A stretch of 37,256 nt of DNA, taken from assembly GCA_937982665.1 (NCBI GenBank), contig CALJLD010000306.1:1-37256 (forward strand), given 5' to 3'. The first letter of the stretch is position 1; the number at the start of each line of letters is the position of its first letter. Shown piece by piece: positions 16,341-23,870 of this stretch. The notes beneath the pieces were generated by a model. It was not told the origin of the DNA and searched no databases. It saw nothing but the letters and a program-made list of their open reading frames with translations. The position numbers and the translations under genes were made by a program. This DNA is from an uncultured Planctomycetales bacterium. GTDB taxonomy: Bacteria > Planctomycetota > Planctomycetia > Pirellulales > S012-138.

Positions 16341-18125
16341 ATGCTGCAATCACCAGACACCGATCAGGACTCTGGTGGCCGCGATTCGTGGCAATCCGCG
16401 GCGCGATTCGCTTTGCTGGAAGTTTTCTTCATCTTCGTTGTCTTCTTTGTGCATGCCGGCTTTCCCACTCCGGATGACAGCGAAGCCCATTACCTGGCGA
16501 TTGCCAAGCACGCCTGGAACCCCGAATGGATCCCGAATGATCTGTTGCTCAACTCCACCAATGTGCATGTAGTGTTTAGCACAGCGCTGGGATGGATCTC
16601 GCGGTTCGCGCCGCTGTCGGTATTCGCCTGGTCAGGACGAGTGATTACGTGGTTGCTGCTGGCCTGGGGCTGGCGGCGCTTGGCAGTGGCGATCACACCG
16701 CAAAGATTGTTCGCAGTATTGTCCGCCGCGCTGTTCGTCACGTTCTGCCAGTACTTCAACATGTCGCGAGAGTGGGCGGTAGGCGGTATGGAGGCCAAGG
16801 CGTTGTCGTATGCCTTTGTGCTCTTCGGCCTGGAGCGAATTGTTCGCAACCATTGGAATCAGGCGTTGGCGCTGTTAGGCATTGCCACGAGTGTGCATGT
16901 GGTTGTCGGGGGGTGGGCAACATTGGCCGCCGGTGTGTGCTGGTTGTTTGGCAAAGCGGAGCGACCGCCGCTGCTCACGTTGTTGCCAGGCTTGTTTGCC
17001 GCGTTGTTGTTGGCACAGCCTGGCTTGTTGCCGGCGTTGCGGCTGTTGTCTACCGCGGACCCGGCGGATGCCGCGATCGCCAACAAGGTGTATGTCTTTT
17101 ACCGCTTGCCACATCATCTTTGGCCTCCACAAATGGAATGGTGGCACATCGCCCGGCATTTTGCGTTGATCGTCTTTGCCGTAATGGCGTTTCGCTACGT
17201 AGTGGGGTTGCTTAAGACATCAAGCTCCGCTGCAGATGAAGAACCGCAGATGGCGCAAGATCCCGCCAACCACGGCTTAGCAAGTGACGAGACTCTTACT
17301 GCCCACAACAAGAACGTCAACGAAGAAACCACCCTGCGTTTGCGACGCTTACTTCTTATGACGCTGGCAGCGGTCGGCTTCTGCACAGTCGGTCTTGTGT
17401 TCGCCTTCGCTTGTTTCTGGACGCGCTCTCTGCAATGGATTGATGACGCGACCGTGGCCAGCGTGATGAAGTTCTACTGGTTTCGCCTTTCAGATGTTCT
17501 CGTGCCCACAGCCGCGGCGTTGTTCGCCACGCACGGCATCATGCTGAGCTTGGCGCGAGATTCCAAATGGGGACGCGGCGCGCTGGTGGCGGCCTTGGCG
17601 ATTGTCACCGCACATTTGGGGTTCCTGGCTTTGCACCACCAGGCGGTGACCGTACCCAGGGCTGACAGCCGCTCGATGATCACCAATTTCGCTGACTGGC
17701 GATCAATCTGCCGAGATGCGACTGCGCTGCCGGGAGCGAATGGCCCTGCCCGTTTCATCACGCCGTGGAATGCGGTCACCTTTAAGTGGTACTCTTCGCG
17801 GAGCGACGTGGTCTGCCTCAAGGACATTCCGCAGGATGCGGCCAGCATTGTGAAGTGGTGGGAGACGATGAAGGACATCTACCTGGAACGTTCAGAAACA
17901 GGCTTTGCTCCGCGCGGTTCTTTCACGGAATACCCGGTTGCCGAGTTGCTGCAATTCTCGCGCGACTACGATGCCGACTACTTGATTACGGAGTCCACTC
18001 CGGAAATCCCAGGCTTACCGCGCGTGGCCGTCAACCGCAGCTATGCCATCTACCAGCTTCGCGCGGTTCCCTCGTCTTCAGGAGCGGCACCGGGAAGCAC
18101 AAGTGAAAATGCTCCCGGCAAATAG
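16341..18125 (+). CDS. Polytopic membrane protein, DUF6798-like
   Basis: This 594-residue membrane protein has about 9-11 hydrophobic segments, the first at residues 23-40. An acidic loop with DDSEAHYLAIAKHAW follows the first segment, reminiscent of GT-C glycosyltransferases, but no sugar-lipid motif is visible. A hydrophilic, charged stretch (about 290-335) splits the membrane part. The last 150 residues look soluble, with ITPWNAVTFKWYSSR and KWWETMKDIYL, which I associate from memory with DUF6798. Function is unknown; polysaccharide or lipid glycosylation is only a guess. The start ATG has no Shine-Dalgarno sequence. The 3' end overlaps the end of the convergent nnrD gene by 76 nt. Confidence 0.72.
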   Translation: MLQSPDTDQDSGGRDSWQSAARFALLEVFFIFVVFFVHAGFPTPDDSEAHYLAIAKHAWNPEWIPNDLLLNSTNVHVVFSTALGWISRFAPLSVFAWSGRVITWLLLAWGWRRLAVAITPQRLFAVLSAALFVTFCQYFNMSREWAVGGMEAKALSYAFVLFGLERIVRNHWNQALALLGIATSVHVVVGGWATLAAGVCWLFGKAERPPLLTLLPGLFAALLLAQPGLLPALRLLSTADPADAAIANKVYVFYRLPHHLWPPQMEWWHIARHFALIVFAVMAFRYVVGLLKTSSSAADEEPQMAQDPANHGLASDETLTAHNKNVNEETTLRLRRLLLMTLAAVGFCTVGLVFAFACFWTRSLQWIDDATVASVMKFYWFRLSDVLVPTAAALFATHGIMLSLARDSKWGRGALVAALAIVTAHLGFLALHHQAVTVPRADSRSMITNFADWRSICRDATALPGANGPARFITPWNAVTFKWYSSRSDVVCLKDIPQDAASIVKWWETMKDIYLERSETGFAPRGSFTEYPVAELLQFSRDYDADYLITESTPEIPGLPRVAVNRSYAIYQLRAVPSSSGAAPGSTSENAPGK

Positions 18126-18988
18126 TCGACAAGATCGCGAGCCGTGAGACTGATCTCGCCGAGATCTTGCGCGGCCAGGTCGCCAGCCGCGCCATGCACC
18201 CAAACGCCAAGGCGTGCCGCGTCATACGGCGAAAGTCCTTGCGCGAGTAGCGCCGTGATGACGCCTGTCAGCACATCGCCTGTTCCGCCGGTCGCCATGC
18301 CAGGGTTGCCGGTTTCGTTGACAAACGTCTCAGCACTCCTCGCGACAATCGACTCGTGCCCTTTCAGGACAAGCACAAGTTCCTGGGCTTTCGTGGTTGT
18401 CGCATGCTCAGCAAAGAACGCGTTAACGCTGCCAGCGCGATCTTGCTGTATCTCCTCTACGGTTGCTCGCGTTAGGCGGGCGAACTCCCCAGGGTGCGGA
18501 GTGAGGATCCGTTGCCCACGAAAGTTCGCCAGGCTTTGCTGATCCGCAATCGCGTTGATGGCGTCCGCGTCAACAACCAGCGGCGCCTTGCAAGTGTGGC
18601 AAATTGTGGAGACCACCTCGTCCAGACCACGGCTGCGGCCCAGGCCAGGACCGATGGCAACCGCGGTGGCGTCACTGGCGATCGTTTGCAATTTCGCCAC
18701 GGCGGAGCTGCTGATCTTGCCCTCGGCGTCCTCGGCCAAAGCGTGCGTCAAGAAGCAAGGGTCAATCGTGGCAACAATCGCTTGCACGGAAGCGGGAACC
18801 GCAACATGCACAAGGCCAGCGCCAGCTCGCAAAGCGGCCATGCCGGCCAGCGCCGGCGCCCCGCTCATTCCGCGAGATCCGCCGATGATCAACGCACGGC
18901 CATAGGTGCCTTTGTGCGCTTGCGGATCGCGCTGCAGAACGCTGGCGATCTCGATGATCTCACACGGCGGTTGCGGTTGCGTGTTCAT
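18050..18988 (-). CDS. nnrD: ADP-dependent NAD(P)H-hydrate dehydratase
   Basis: NnrD repairs damaged hydrated NADH and NADPH (NADHX/NADPHX), converting them back with ADP as energy source. The 312-residue protein has the ribokinase-like carbohydrate-kinase-type fold motifs: KGTYGRALIIGGSRGMSGAP near the start, AIGPGLGRS, LVVDADAINAI, ILTPHPGEFARL, LVLKGHESIVA, and the C-terminal anion-hole signature NPGMATGGTGDVLTGVI with its catalytic Asp. It lacks the N-terminal NnrE epimerase domain, which is often fused, so the epimerase must be elsewhere. Its ATG overlaps the larB stop in an ATGA arrangement, so it is translationally coupled to larB. Its last 76 nt overlap the convergent membrane-protein gene. 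Confidence 0.92.
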   Translation of the reverse strand: MNTQPQPPCEIIEIASVLQRDPQAHKGTYGRALIIGGSRGMSGAPALAGMAALRAGAGLVHVAVPASVQAIVATIDPCFLTHALAEDAEGKISSSAVAKLQTIASDATAVAIGPGLGRSRGLDEVVSTICHTCKAPLVVDADAINAIADQQSLANFRGQRILTPHPGEFARLTRATVEEIQQDRAGSVNAFFAEHATTTKAQELVLVLKGHESIVARSAETFVNETGNPGMATGGTGDVLTGVITALLAQGLSPYDAARLGVWVHGAAGDLAAQDLGEISLTARDLVDYLPGAFSLVLPGAAPEDEGTARSW

Positions 18989-19803
18989 GATCCGTCAAGC
19001 TGATGCGCGATGGCTTCTTCTTCAGAATGATGATGCCGTGCGGCGTTCGCCTGAGCGGCGATCACTCCCGCCATGTAGCCGCCCTTAAAGCCGGCATCAA
19101 TGTTCACCACGGCAACGTTTGCCGCGCAACTGTTAAGCATGCCGAGCAGCGCGGCCACGCCCCCAAAATTCGCACCGTAGCCAACGCTGGTGGGAACCGC
19201 GATCACGGGACAAGCAACATGTCCTGCGACAACGCTGGGCAGTGCTCCCTCCATGCCTGCCACCACTACTAAGGCATCGGCCGTGCGCAAGGTGCTGACG
19301 TGATCCAGAATGCGGTGAGGGCCCGCCACGCCCAGGTCTTGCAGCAGCGTGGTTTTCGCTCCCATCCACCTGGCCGTCTCCCACGCTTCTTCCGCCACGG
19401 GGCGATCACTGGTCCCGGCGGAAACAACAATCACGCGGCCGCCAGAGCTTTGCTCGTTTGCGTGCTGCGCTGGTGGGATCAGCAACGTTCGCGCGATGTC
19501 GTTATGCCTGGCTTGCGCGAACTTGCCGACAACCATCTCGGCTTGTTCCGCCGAGACGCGAGTGATGAACGCGGTGACGCCTGTCTCGTGCAGACGATGC
19601 ACGATTTGCACTAATGACGCGGGCGTTTTGCCAGGGCCAAAGACGACCTCAGGAAACCCACAACGCCGCGCGCGATCCACATCAAGCGTGGCGTCATGCG
19701 TCTCGGCCACACCGTTGTGCTCCACACGGTGCAGAAAGTCAGGAAGCGAAAGCTCGCCGCGTTGCAACGCTTGAGCCCAGTGCTTGAGTGCATGAATGTC
19801 CAT
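18985..19803 (-). CDS. larB: Nickel-pincer cofactor biosynthesis protein LarB
   Basis: LarB carboxylates the pyridinium ring of nicotinic acid adenine dinucleotide and hydrolyses the phosphoanhydride, the first step to the nickel-pincer nucleotide of lactate racemase-type enzymes. The 272-residue product has the family's N-terminal LDVDRARRCGFPEVVFGPGKT block and the C-terminal AIR-carboxylase-like core: VVSAGTSDRPVAEEA, VVVAGMEGALPSVVAG, and VPTSVGYGANFGGVAALLGML followed by NIDAGF. The start at 19803 was chosen over the ATG at 19812 because AGGA lies 8 nt upstream of it. It is coupled to nnrD by a 4-nt overlap. No larC, larE or larA is present in the window. Confidence 0.92.
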   Translation of the reverse strand: MDIHALKHWAQALQRGELSLPDFLHRVEHNGVAETHDATLDVDRARRCGFPEVVFGPGKTPASLVQIVHRLHETGVTAFITRVSAEQAEMVVGKFAQARHNDIARTLLIPPAQHANEQSSGGRVIVVSAGTSDRPVAEEAWETARWMGAKTTLLQDLGVAGPHRILDHVSTLRTADALVVVAGMEGALPSVVAGHVACPVIAVPTSVGYGANFGGVAALLGMLNSCAANVAVVNIDAGFKGGYMAGVIAAQANAARHHHSEEEAIAHQLDGS

Positions 19804-20001
19804 AGAGAACATCCTAACGCTGCATCGCGGCGTGCGAAACGGGCAGACCGCGGACGCGTCGTGACTTACAAAATGATCAATTGCCAAAGAGCGAAACGGC
19901 AAATTCCCACGAAAGCTGCGCAGCGTGCAAGGCGAGAATCGCAAAAAATCTCAACGCCGTAACCAGGGCACCGCGAAGCCTGGCCGCGGAGACCCCAAGA
20001 C

Positions 20002-20117
20002 GGGGTTACATCCGGGATTACACCCGGGGTTACCACCCGCCATTACACCCGGCGTTGCGCCCGGCATAACATCCTGGGTTGCGGGCGATTTTGCCGGGGT
20101 TACACCCAGGATTGCCC
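20002..20117. repeat. Degenerate 12-bp tandem array, consensus GGGGTTACACCC
   Basis: Nine units run head to tail: 20002-20013, 20014-20025, 20026-20038, 20039-20050, 20051-20062, 20063-20074, a longer interrupted one at 20075-20095, 20096-20107, and a partial one to 20117. Most keep GG at the start and CCC or TCC at the end around an ATTACA/GTTACA core, so units resemble a GGG-N6-CCC half-dyad. The array lies about 200-315 nt upstream of larB and about 390 nt downstream of the atpC stop. A frame is open through it on the minus strand (repeated NPGC), but it lacks any coding signature beyond the repeat, so I treat it as non-coding. Confidence 0.7.
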
Positions 20118-20238
20118 AAAACCAAGCTCGCCGGTGGTCATTTGGCTGATCTCGAACAAGCCTGGCGGACCCCCTGATCGCGGGTTGACCAATGATAGTT
20201 TTCTTGCGCCGGATGCGTGCCTGGGTTGAGAACTTCAA

Positions 20239-20289
20239 ATGCATCTTCGTGGCGGGCACCATGCACGGGAAACATTGTCGAAGATGCAT
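20239..20289. promoter_or_regulatory. 11-bp inverted repeat in the atpC-larB gap
   Basis: ATGCATCTTCG (20239-20249) and CGAAGATGCAT (20279-20289) are perfect inverted arms with a 29-nt loop, 214 nt downstream of the atpC stop on the minus strand. It could end or stabilise the atp transcript or serve as an operator for the larB unit. There is no T-tract. Apart from this and the 12-bp array, I see nothing convincing in 19804-20502. Confidence 0.4.
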
Positions 20290-20502
20290 CGCCCTTGCAT
20301 CGAACGTTATCTCGGCTGGATGAAGGTCTCCATGTGCTGTGTGTTTCAAAGCCAAAGTTGCAGAGCAGTCAAAGCTAAGGCAGTTGGATTCACAACAGAT
20401 GGAATGCGGTCCAACCAAGCCCAAGAAGAACACTGCTGGGCAAGCCAGCAGCGGCACCCGATCGGCACCCCAAGTGAGGTTGCGGGAAAGAAGAAGCCTG
20501 CT

Positions 20503-20925
20503 CTACTTCGCGCGTTTTTCCGCGATGTGAAGTTGGGCCCTGGCTTGAAGCTCCAGCTTGGAGCGAATGTCGAGAAGTTCCGGCGAGTTGGCTTTGCGGG
20601 CCCTGGCCGAGTTGAGCTGTTCGCGGGCGACTCCGGCATCCAGATCACGAGCCGGCACGGCGCGGTTGGTCAGCACGGAGATCGTGTCATTGACCACTTC
20701 CACAAAGCCGCCATCAACGTAGAACGATTGCTCGCCGGTGTCTTGGCGAATCCGCAGTTCGCCATAACCCAGCCGGCCCAACATGGGCGTGTGGCCGGGC
20801 GCAACACCCAACTCGCCGTCATAAAGCGGCACGGCCACAAACGACGCCGACTCGTCCAAGAGCGTGGTCTCGGGAGTCACAACAACGCATTGCAGCGTTC
20901 CGGCGGATTGCGTTTGTTCGGCCAT
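20503..20925 (-). CDS. atpC: F-type ATP synthase epsilon subunit
   Basis: Epsilon is part of the central stalk of F1 and inhibits ATP hydrolysis. The 140-residue product has the beta-sandwich motifs: LQCVVVTPETTLLDESASFVAVP, DGELGVAPGHTPML, and YVDGGFVEVVNDTISVLT (residues about 68-85), followed by the two-helix C-terminal hairpin (Ala/Arg-rich, RAQLHIAEKRAK). The length is normal. It lies 60 nt after atpD and is the last gene of the atp operon. No Shine-Dalgarno sequence is evident. Confidence 0.95.
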   Translation of the reverse strand: MAEQTQSAGTLQCVVVTPETTLLDESASFVAVPLYDGELGVAPGHTPMLGRLGYGELRIRQDTGEQSFYVDGGFVEVVNDTISVLTNRAVPARDLDAGVAREQLNSARARKANSPELLDIRSKLELQARAQLHIAEKRAK

Positions 20926-20985
20926 GGTGTTGGGTAAAGAATCTCTGTCTTAGCGCTTTGTCAGCAATGTATTGCGCAAACGCGT

Positions 20986-22434
20986 TTACTTCTTGCTCGC
21001 CTTCTCTTGCTCTTCGGCTTCTTCCACGCCGCCTACATACATGAAGGACTGCTCGGAGAGGTGGTCCCACTTGCCGTCGCAGATTTCCTCAAAGCTGCGA
21101 ATGGTCTCTTCCAGCGGCGTGATCTTACCAGCCTTGCCGGTGAAGACTTCGGCCACGAGGAACGGTTGCGAAAGGAAACGCTCAATGCGGCGGGCGCGAT
21201 GCACGATCATCTTGTCTTCATCGCTCAGTTCATCAACACCGAGAATGGCGATGATGTCCTGCAGCTCGCGATAACGCTGCAGAGTCTGCTGCACACGGCG
21301 GGCGATGTTGTAGTGGCGATCGCCGACGAACTGCGGATCAAGAATACGGCTGGAGGACGCCAGCGGATCGATGGCCGGGTAGATGCCCTTTTCCGAAATC
21401 GAACGTTCCAGATAGATGAACGCGTCCAAGTTTCCAAAGGCCGTGGCCGGGGCGGGGTCGGTCGGATCGTCCGCCGGAACGTAAACGGCCTGCACCGAGG
21501 TAATGGCTCCCTTGCTCGTGGAGGCGATCCGCTCTTGCAGTCCGCCCATTTCCGTGGCCAGCGTGGGTTGATAACCCACCGCACTGGGCATCCGGTTGAG
21601 CAACGCGGAGACTTCACTGCCTGCCTGCGAGAAGCGGAAGATGTTATCGATGAACAGCAGCGTGTCCGCACCGGTCATGTCACGGAAGTATTCCGCCATG
21701 GTCAAAGCGGACAGGGCCACGCGAAGGCGGGCACCCGGCGGCTCATTCATTTGACCGAAGACCATGCAGGTTTGCTCGATCACGGAACGGCCAGTTTGAC
21801 CGATCTGCGTTTCCTGCATTTCCAACCAGAGGTCCGTTCCTTCACGCGTCCGTTCGCCGACACCGGCGAACACGGAATAACCACCATGGGCACTGGCGAT
21901 ACGCGCGATCAACTCTGTGAGAATAACCGTCTTACCCAAGCCGGCACCGCCGAACAGTCCGGCCTTACCACCACGCACAAACGGCGTGAGCAAGTCGACA
22001 ACCTTGATACCGGTTTCAAACAACTCGGTCTTGGTGGAGAGATCAGAAACCATTGGGGCTTCACGGTGGATGGGCCAACTTTCATCCGCGGCGACAGGTC
22101 CCCGTTCGTCAATCGGCTCGCCCAGCAGGTTGAACACGCGACCGAGCGTGGCTTTGCCGACAGGCACTTGGATTGGAGAGCCGGTGTCCACGCATTCCTG
22201 ACCGCGGACGAGACCTTCCGTACTTCCCAAGGCAACGATACGGACACGGCCGCCGCCGAGCTGTTGCTGGACTTCGCCAGTGAGATCAACCTTCACGCCT
22301 TTGTGATCGCCGGTGACCTTGACGGCGTTGTAAATGGCCGGCAGAGAATCTTCGGAGAATTCGGCGTCAAAGGTGGAGCCGATCACTTGAGTGATGTGGC
22401 CGACGTTCTTTTGAGTTGCGGTCGCTGTGGACAT
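20986..22434 (-). CDS. atpD: F-type ATP synthase beta subunit (catalytic)
   Basis: Beta carries the catalytic nucleotide sites of F1. The 482-residue protein shows the Walker A motif GGAGLGKTVIL (about residues 162-172), the GERTREG loop, the Walker B-like TLLFIDNIFRF, the ATPase alpha/beta signature PAIDPLASSSR, and the catch-loop region ILGVDELSDEDK. The length is typical. The gap from atpG (22435-22557) is 123 nt and holds a purine/pyrimidine tract that can fold into a long stem. Confidence 0.98.
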   Translation of the reverse strand: MSTATATQKNVGHITQVIGSTFDAEFSEDSLPAIYNAVKVTGDHKGVKVDLTGEVQQQLGGGRVRIVALGSTEGLVRGQECVDTGSPIQVPVGKATLGRVFNLLGEPIDERGPVAADESWPIHREAPMVSDLSTKTELFETGIKVVDLLTPFVRGGKAGLFGGAGLGKTVILTELIARIASAHGGYSVFAGVGERTREGTDLWLEMQETQIGQTGRSVIEQTCMVFGQMNEPPGARLRVALSALTMAEYFRDMTGADTLLFIDNIFRFSQAGSEVSALLNRMPSAVGYQPTLATEMGGLQERIASTSKGAITSVQAVYVPADDPTDPAPATAFGNLDAFIYLERSISEKGIYPAIDPLASSSRILDPQFVGDRHYNIARRVQQTLQRYRELQDIIAILGVDELSDEDKMIVHRARRIERFLSQPFLVAEVFTGKAGKITPLEETIRSFEEICDGKWDHLSEQSFMYVGGVEEAEEQEKASKK

Positions 22435-22443
22435 TGGCTGATA

Positions 22444-22554
22444 GGGGTAAGGGACAAGGGGAAGGGGGTAAGGGTGAAAAGCCTTGCGTTGGGAGCGGAA
22501 CTCATGGTCAATGCCACGTCCCTTTTCCCTGTTTGCTTTTCCCTTTCCCCTTTC
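22444..22554 (-). promoter_or_regulatory. Potential RNA stem from purine/pyrimidine tracts between atpG and atpD
   Basis: On the plus strand, a G/A-rich tract (22444-22482, ending in GAAAAGC) and a C/T-rich tract (22519-22554, with GCTTTTC at 22536-22542) are complementary. GAAAAGC/GCTTTTC gives seven perfect pairs, and the following AAGGG/CCTTT and GGGGG/CCCC runs extend the helix with a bulge and a wobble. The mRNA of the operon can form the same stem with a loop of about 53 nt. A role in translation of atpD or in mRNA processing is inference. Confidence 0.45.
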
Positions 22555-22557
22555 TTC

Positions 22558-23439
22558 TTATTGTTTCAATGCTTCCACGCCGCCGATGACTTCCAGGATC
22601 TCGCTGGTGATCCGGCTCTGGCGTGCGCGGTTGTATTCTCGGCTGAGGTCTTTGATGAGTCCGTCCGCGTTTTCCGTTGCGCCCTTCATGGCGATCATGC
22701 GTGCCACCTGCTCGCTCACGGCCGCGTCCAGGAAACACTTGAACAAGCGAACCTTGAAGCTGGTGGGAACCACTTCTTCCAGAATGCTTTCCGCTGACGG
22801 CAGGAACTCGTATTCCAGGTTGCGGTTGTCTGATTCGTCTTCTTCAGCGCCTTCCAAAGCACCCAGCGGAAGCAGCGTTTCCACCGTGGGCGTCTGGCGG
22901 GAGATGCTGTCAAACCGTGTGTAGACCACATCCAAACGGTCCAGCTCGCCGGTTTGATAAGACTCCAGGTAGCGGTTGGCGATGAGTTCGACTTCCGCAA
23001 ATGCCGGCTTGTCTTCAAAGTGCGTGTATGTCTCGGCCAGGCCAACACCGCGTGCCTGAAGACCGTTGATGCCGCGTTTGCCGGAGACGTCCACGTTGAT
23101 GTCCGGGATATTGCCTTGCAGCTCTTTGATGCGATTGAACGCAAGGCGGCTGACGTTGCCGTTGTATCCGCCGCAGAATCCGCGATTGCCGGAAAGGACC
23201 AGCACCTGCGCGGTCTTAATCTCGTCTCGCTGTTCCAACAGCGGGTGTGAGACTTCCAGTCCTGCCTGGGCCAGCTTGGCGACGAGGTCCGTGATGCGGC
23301 GCGTATAGGCCGTGGCGGCCGAAGCACGATCCATCGCCTTCTTGAATCGCGCGGTGGCGATCAATTCCATCGTCCGCGTAATCTTGCGGATGTTGCGGAC
23401 CGCTTTGCGACGTCGATCAAGTGCTCTGGGGTTTGCCAT
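22558..23439 (-). CDS. atpG: F-type ATP synthase gamma subunit
   Basis: Gamma is the rotating central shaft of F1. The 293-residue protein has the conserved N-terminal helix pattern RRRKAVRNIRKITRTMELIA and the C-terminal helix with the family signature near its end (SRITSEILEVIGGVEALK). The middle Rossmann-like part includes VLSGNRGFCGGYN. The length is normal. It lies 18 nt after the DUF4870 gene, not directly after atpA. Confidence 0.96.
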   Translation of the reverse strand: MANPRALDRRRKAVRNIRKITRTMELIATARFKKAMDRASAATAYTRRITDLVAKLAQAGLEVSHPLLEQRDEIKTAQVLVLSGNRGFCGGYNGNVSRLAFNRIKELQGNIPDINVDVSGKRGINGLQARGVGLAETYTHFEDKPAFAEVELIANRYLESYQTGELDRLDVVYTRFDSISRQTPTVETLLPLGALEGAEEDESDNRNLEYEFLPSAESILEEVVPTSFKVRLFKCFLDAAVSEQVARMIAMKGATENADGLIKDLSREYNRARQSRITSEILEVIGGVEALKQ

Positions 23440-23457
23440 GGAGTTGTTTGCTGCCGT

Positions 23458-23835
23458 CTAACTTACAAATCGAATGCACATGGGATAGCGATAGGCAATG
23501 CCTTCTTTGGCCTTCAGTGCTGCGAGGATGCAAAACACGATGTCAACAACCGACAAAGCAAGTCCGAGGAGAATGCCTACACAAAACAGGAGGGTCGCCA
23601 CGGCGCAAATCAAGCCGCCGATCAGCATTGTCAGTTGAAAATTGAGTGCTTCCTTTCCTTGGTCATCGATGAATACGTGTTCGTCTTTCTTAATGAGCCA
23701 AACGATCAATGGTCCGAGGAAACCAACGATTCCTAACAAGTGAGCCAACATCGCCATGGTCCTGGCATCTTGCGGAATATTGGAATCCGGCGGTTGCATG
23801 CCTCCTCTTGGCGGAATCGGGGGTGGTTGGCTCAT
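23458..23835 (-). CDS. DUF4870 / Tic20-like small membrane protein inside the atp operon
   Basis: This 125-residue protein starts with a Pro-rich cytoplasmic segment (MSQPPPIPPRGG) and has about three hydrophobic segments (about 30-48, 71-86, 86-106). It matches DUF4870: MAMLAHLLGIVGFLGPLIVWLIKKDEHVFIDDQGKEALNFQ, the hallmark of that family, is split over residues 27-67. Its function in general is unknown. It sits between atpA (35 nt away) and atpG (18 nt away) on the same strand, so it must be carried on the atp transcript. Its codon and base use looks slightly more A/T-rich than its neighbours. Whether it serves the synthase is open. Confidence 0.85.
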   Translation of the reverse strand: MSQPPPIPPRGGMQPPDSNIPQDARTMAMLAHLLGIVGFLGPLIVWLIKKDEHVFIDDQGKEALNFQLTMLIGGLICAVATLLFCVGILLGLALSVVDIVFCILAALKAKEGIAYRYPMCIRFVS

Positions 23836-23870
23836 TGTTAACCCCGTTTTTCATTCAAACTTGGGGCAGA

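Noticed and set aside
20002..20117. CRISPR array
   Set aside because: Units are 12 bp, directly adjacent without spacers and degenerate; no cas genes.
19951..20457. 168-codon minus-strand open frame across the 12-bp array (repeated NPGC)
   Set aside because: Only the tandem repeat keeps the frame open; no ribosome-binding site, no domain, and the repeat units include 13- and 21-bp versions.
21007..22797. 596-codon plus-strand frame opposite atpD
   Set aside because: Antisense shadow of the strongly conserved beta subunit; a common effect of high-GC codon use.
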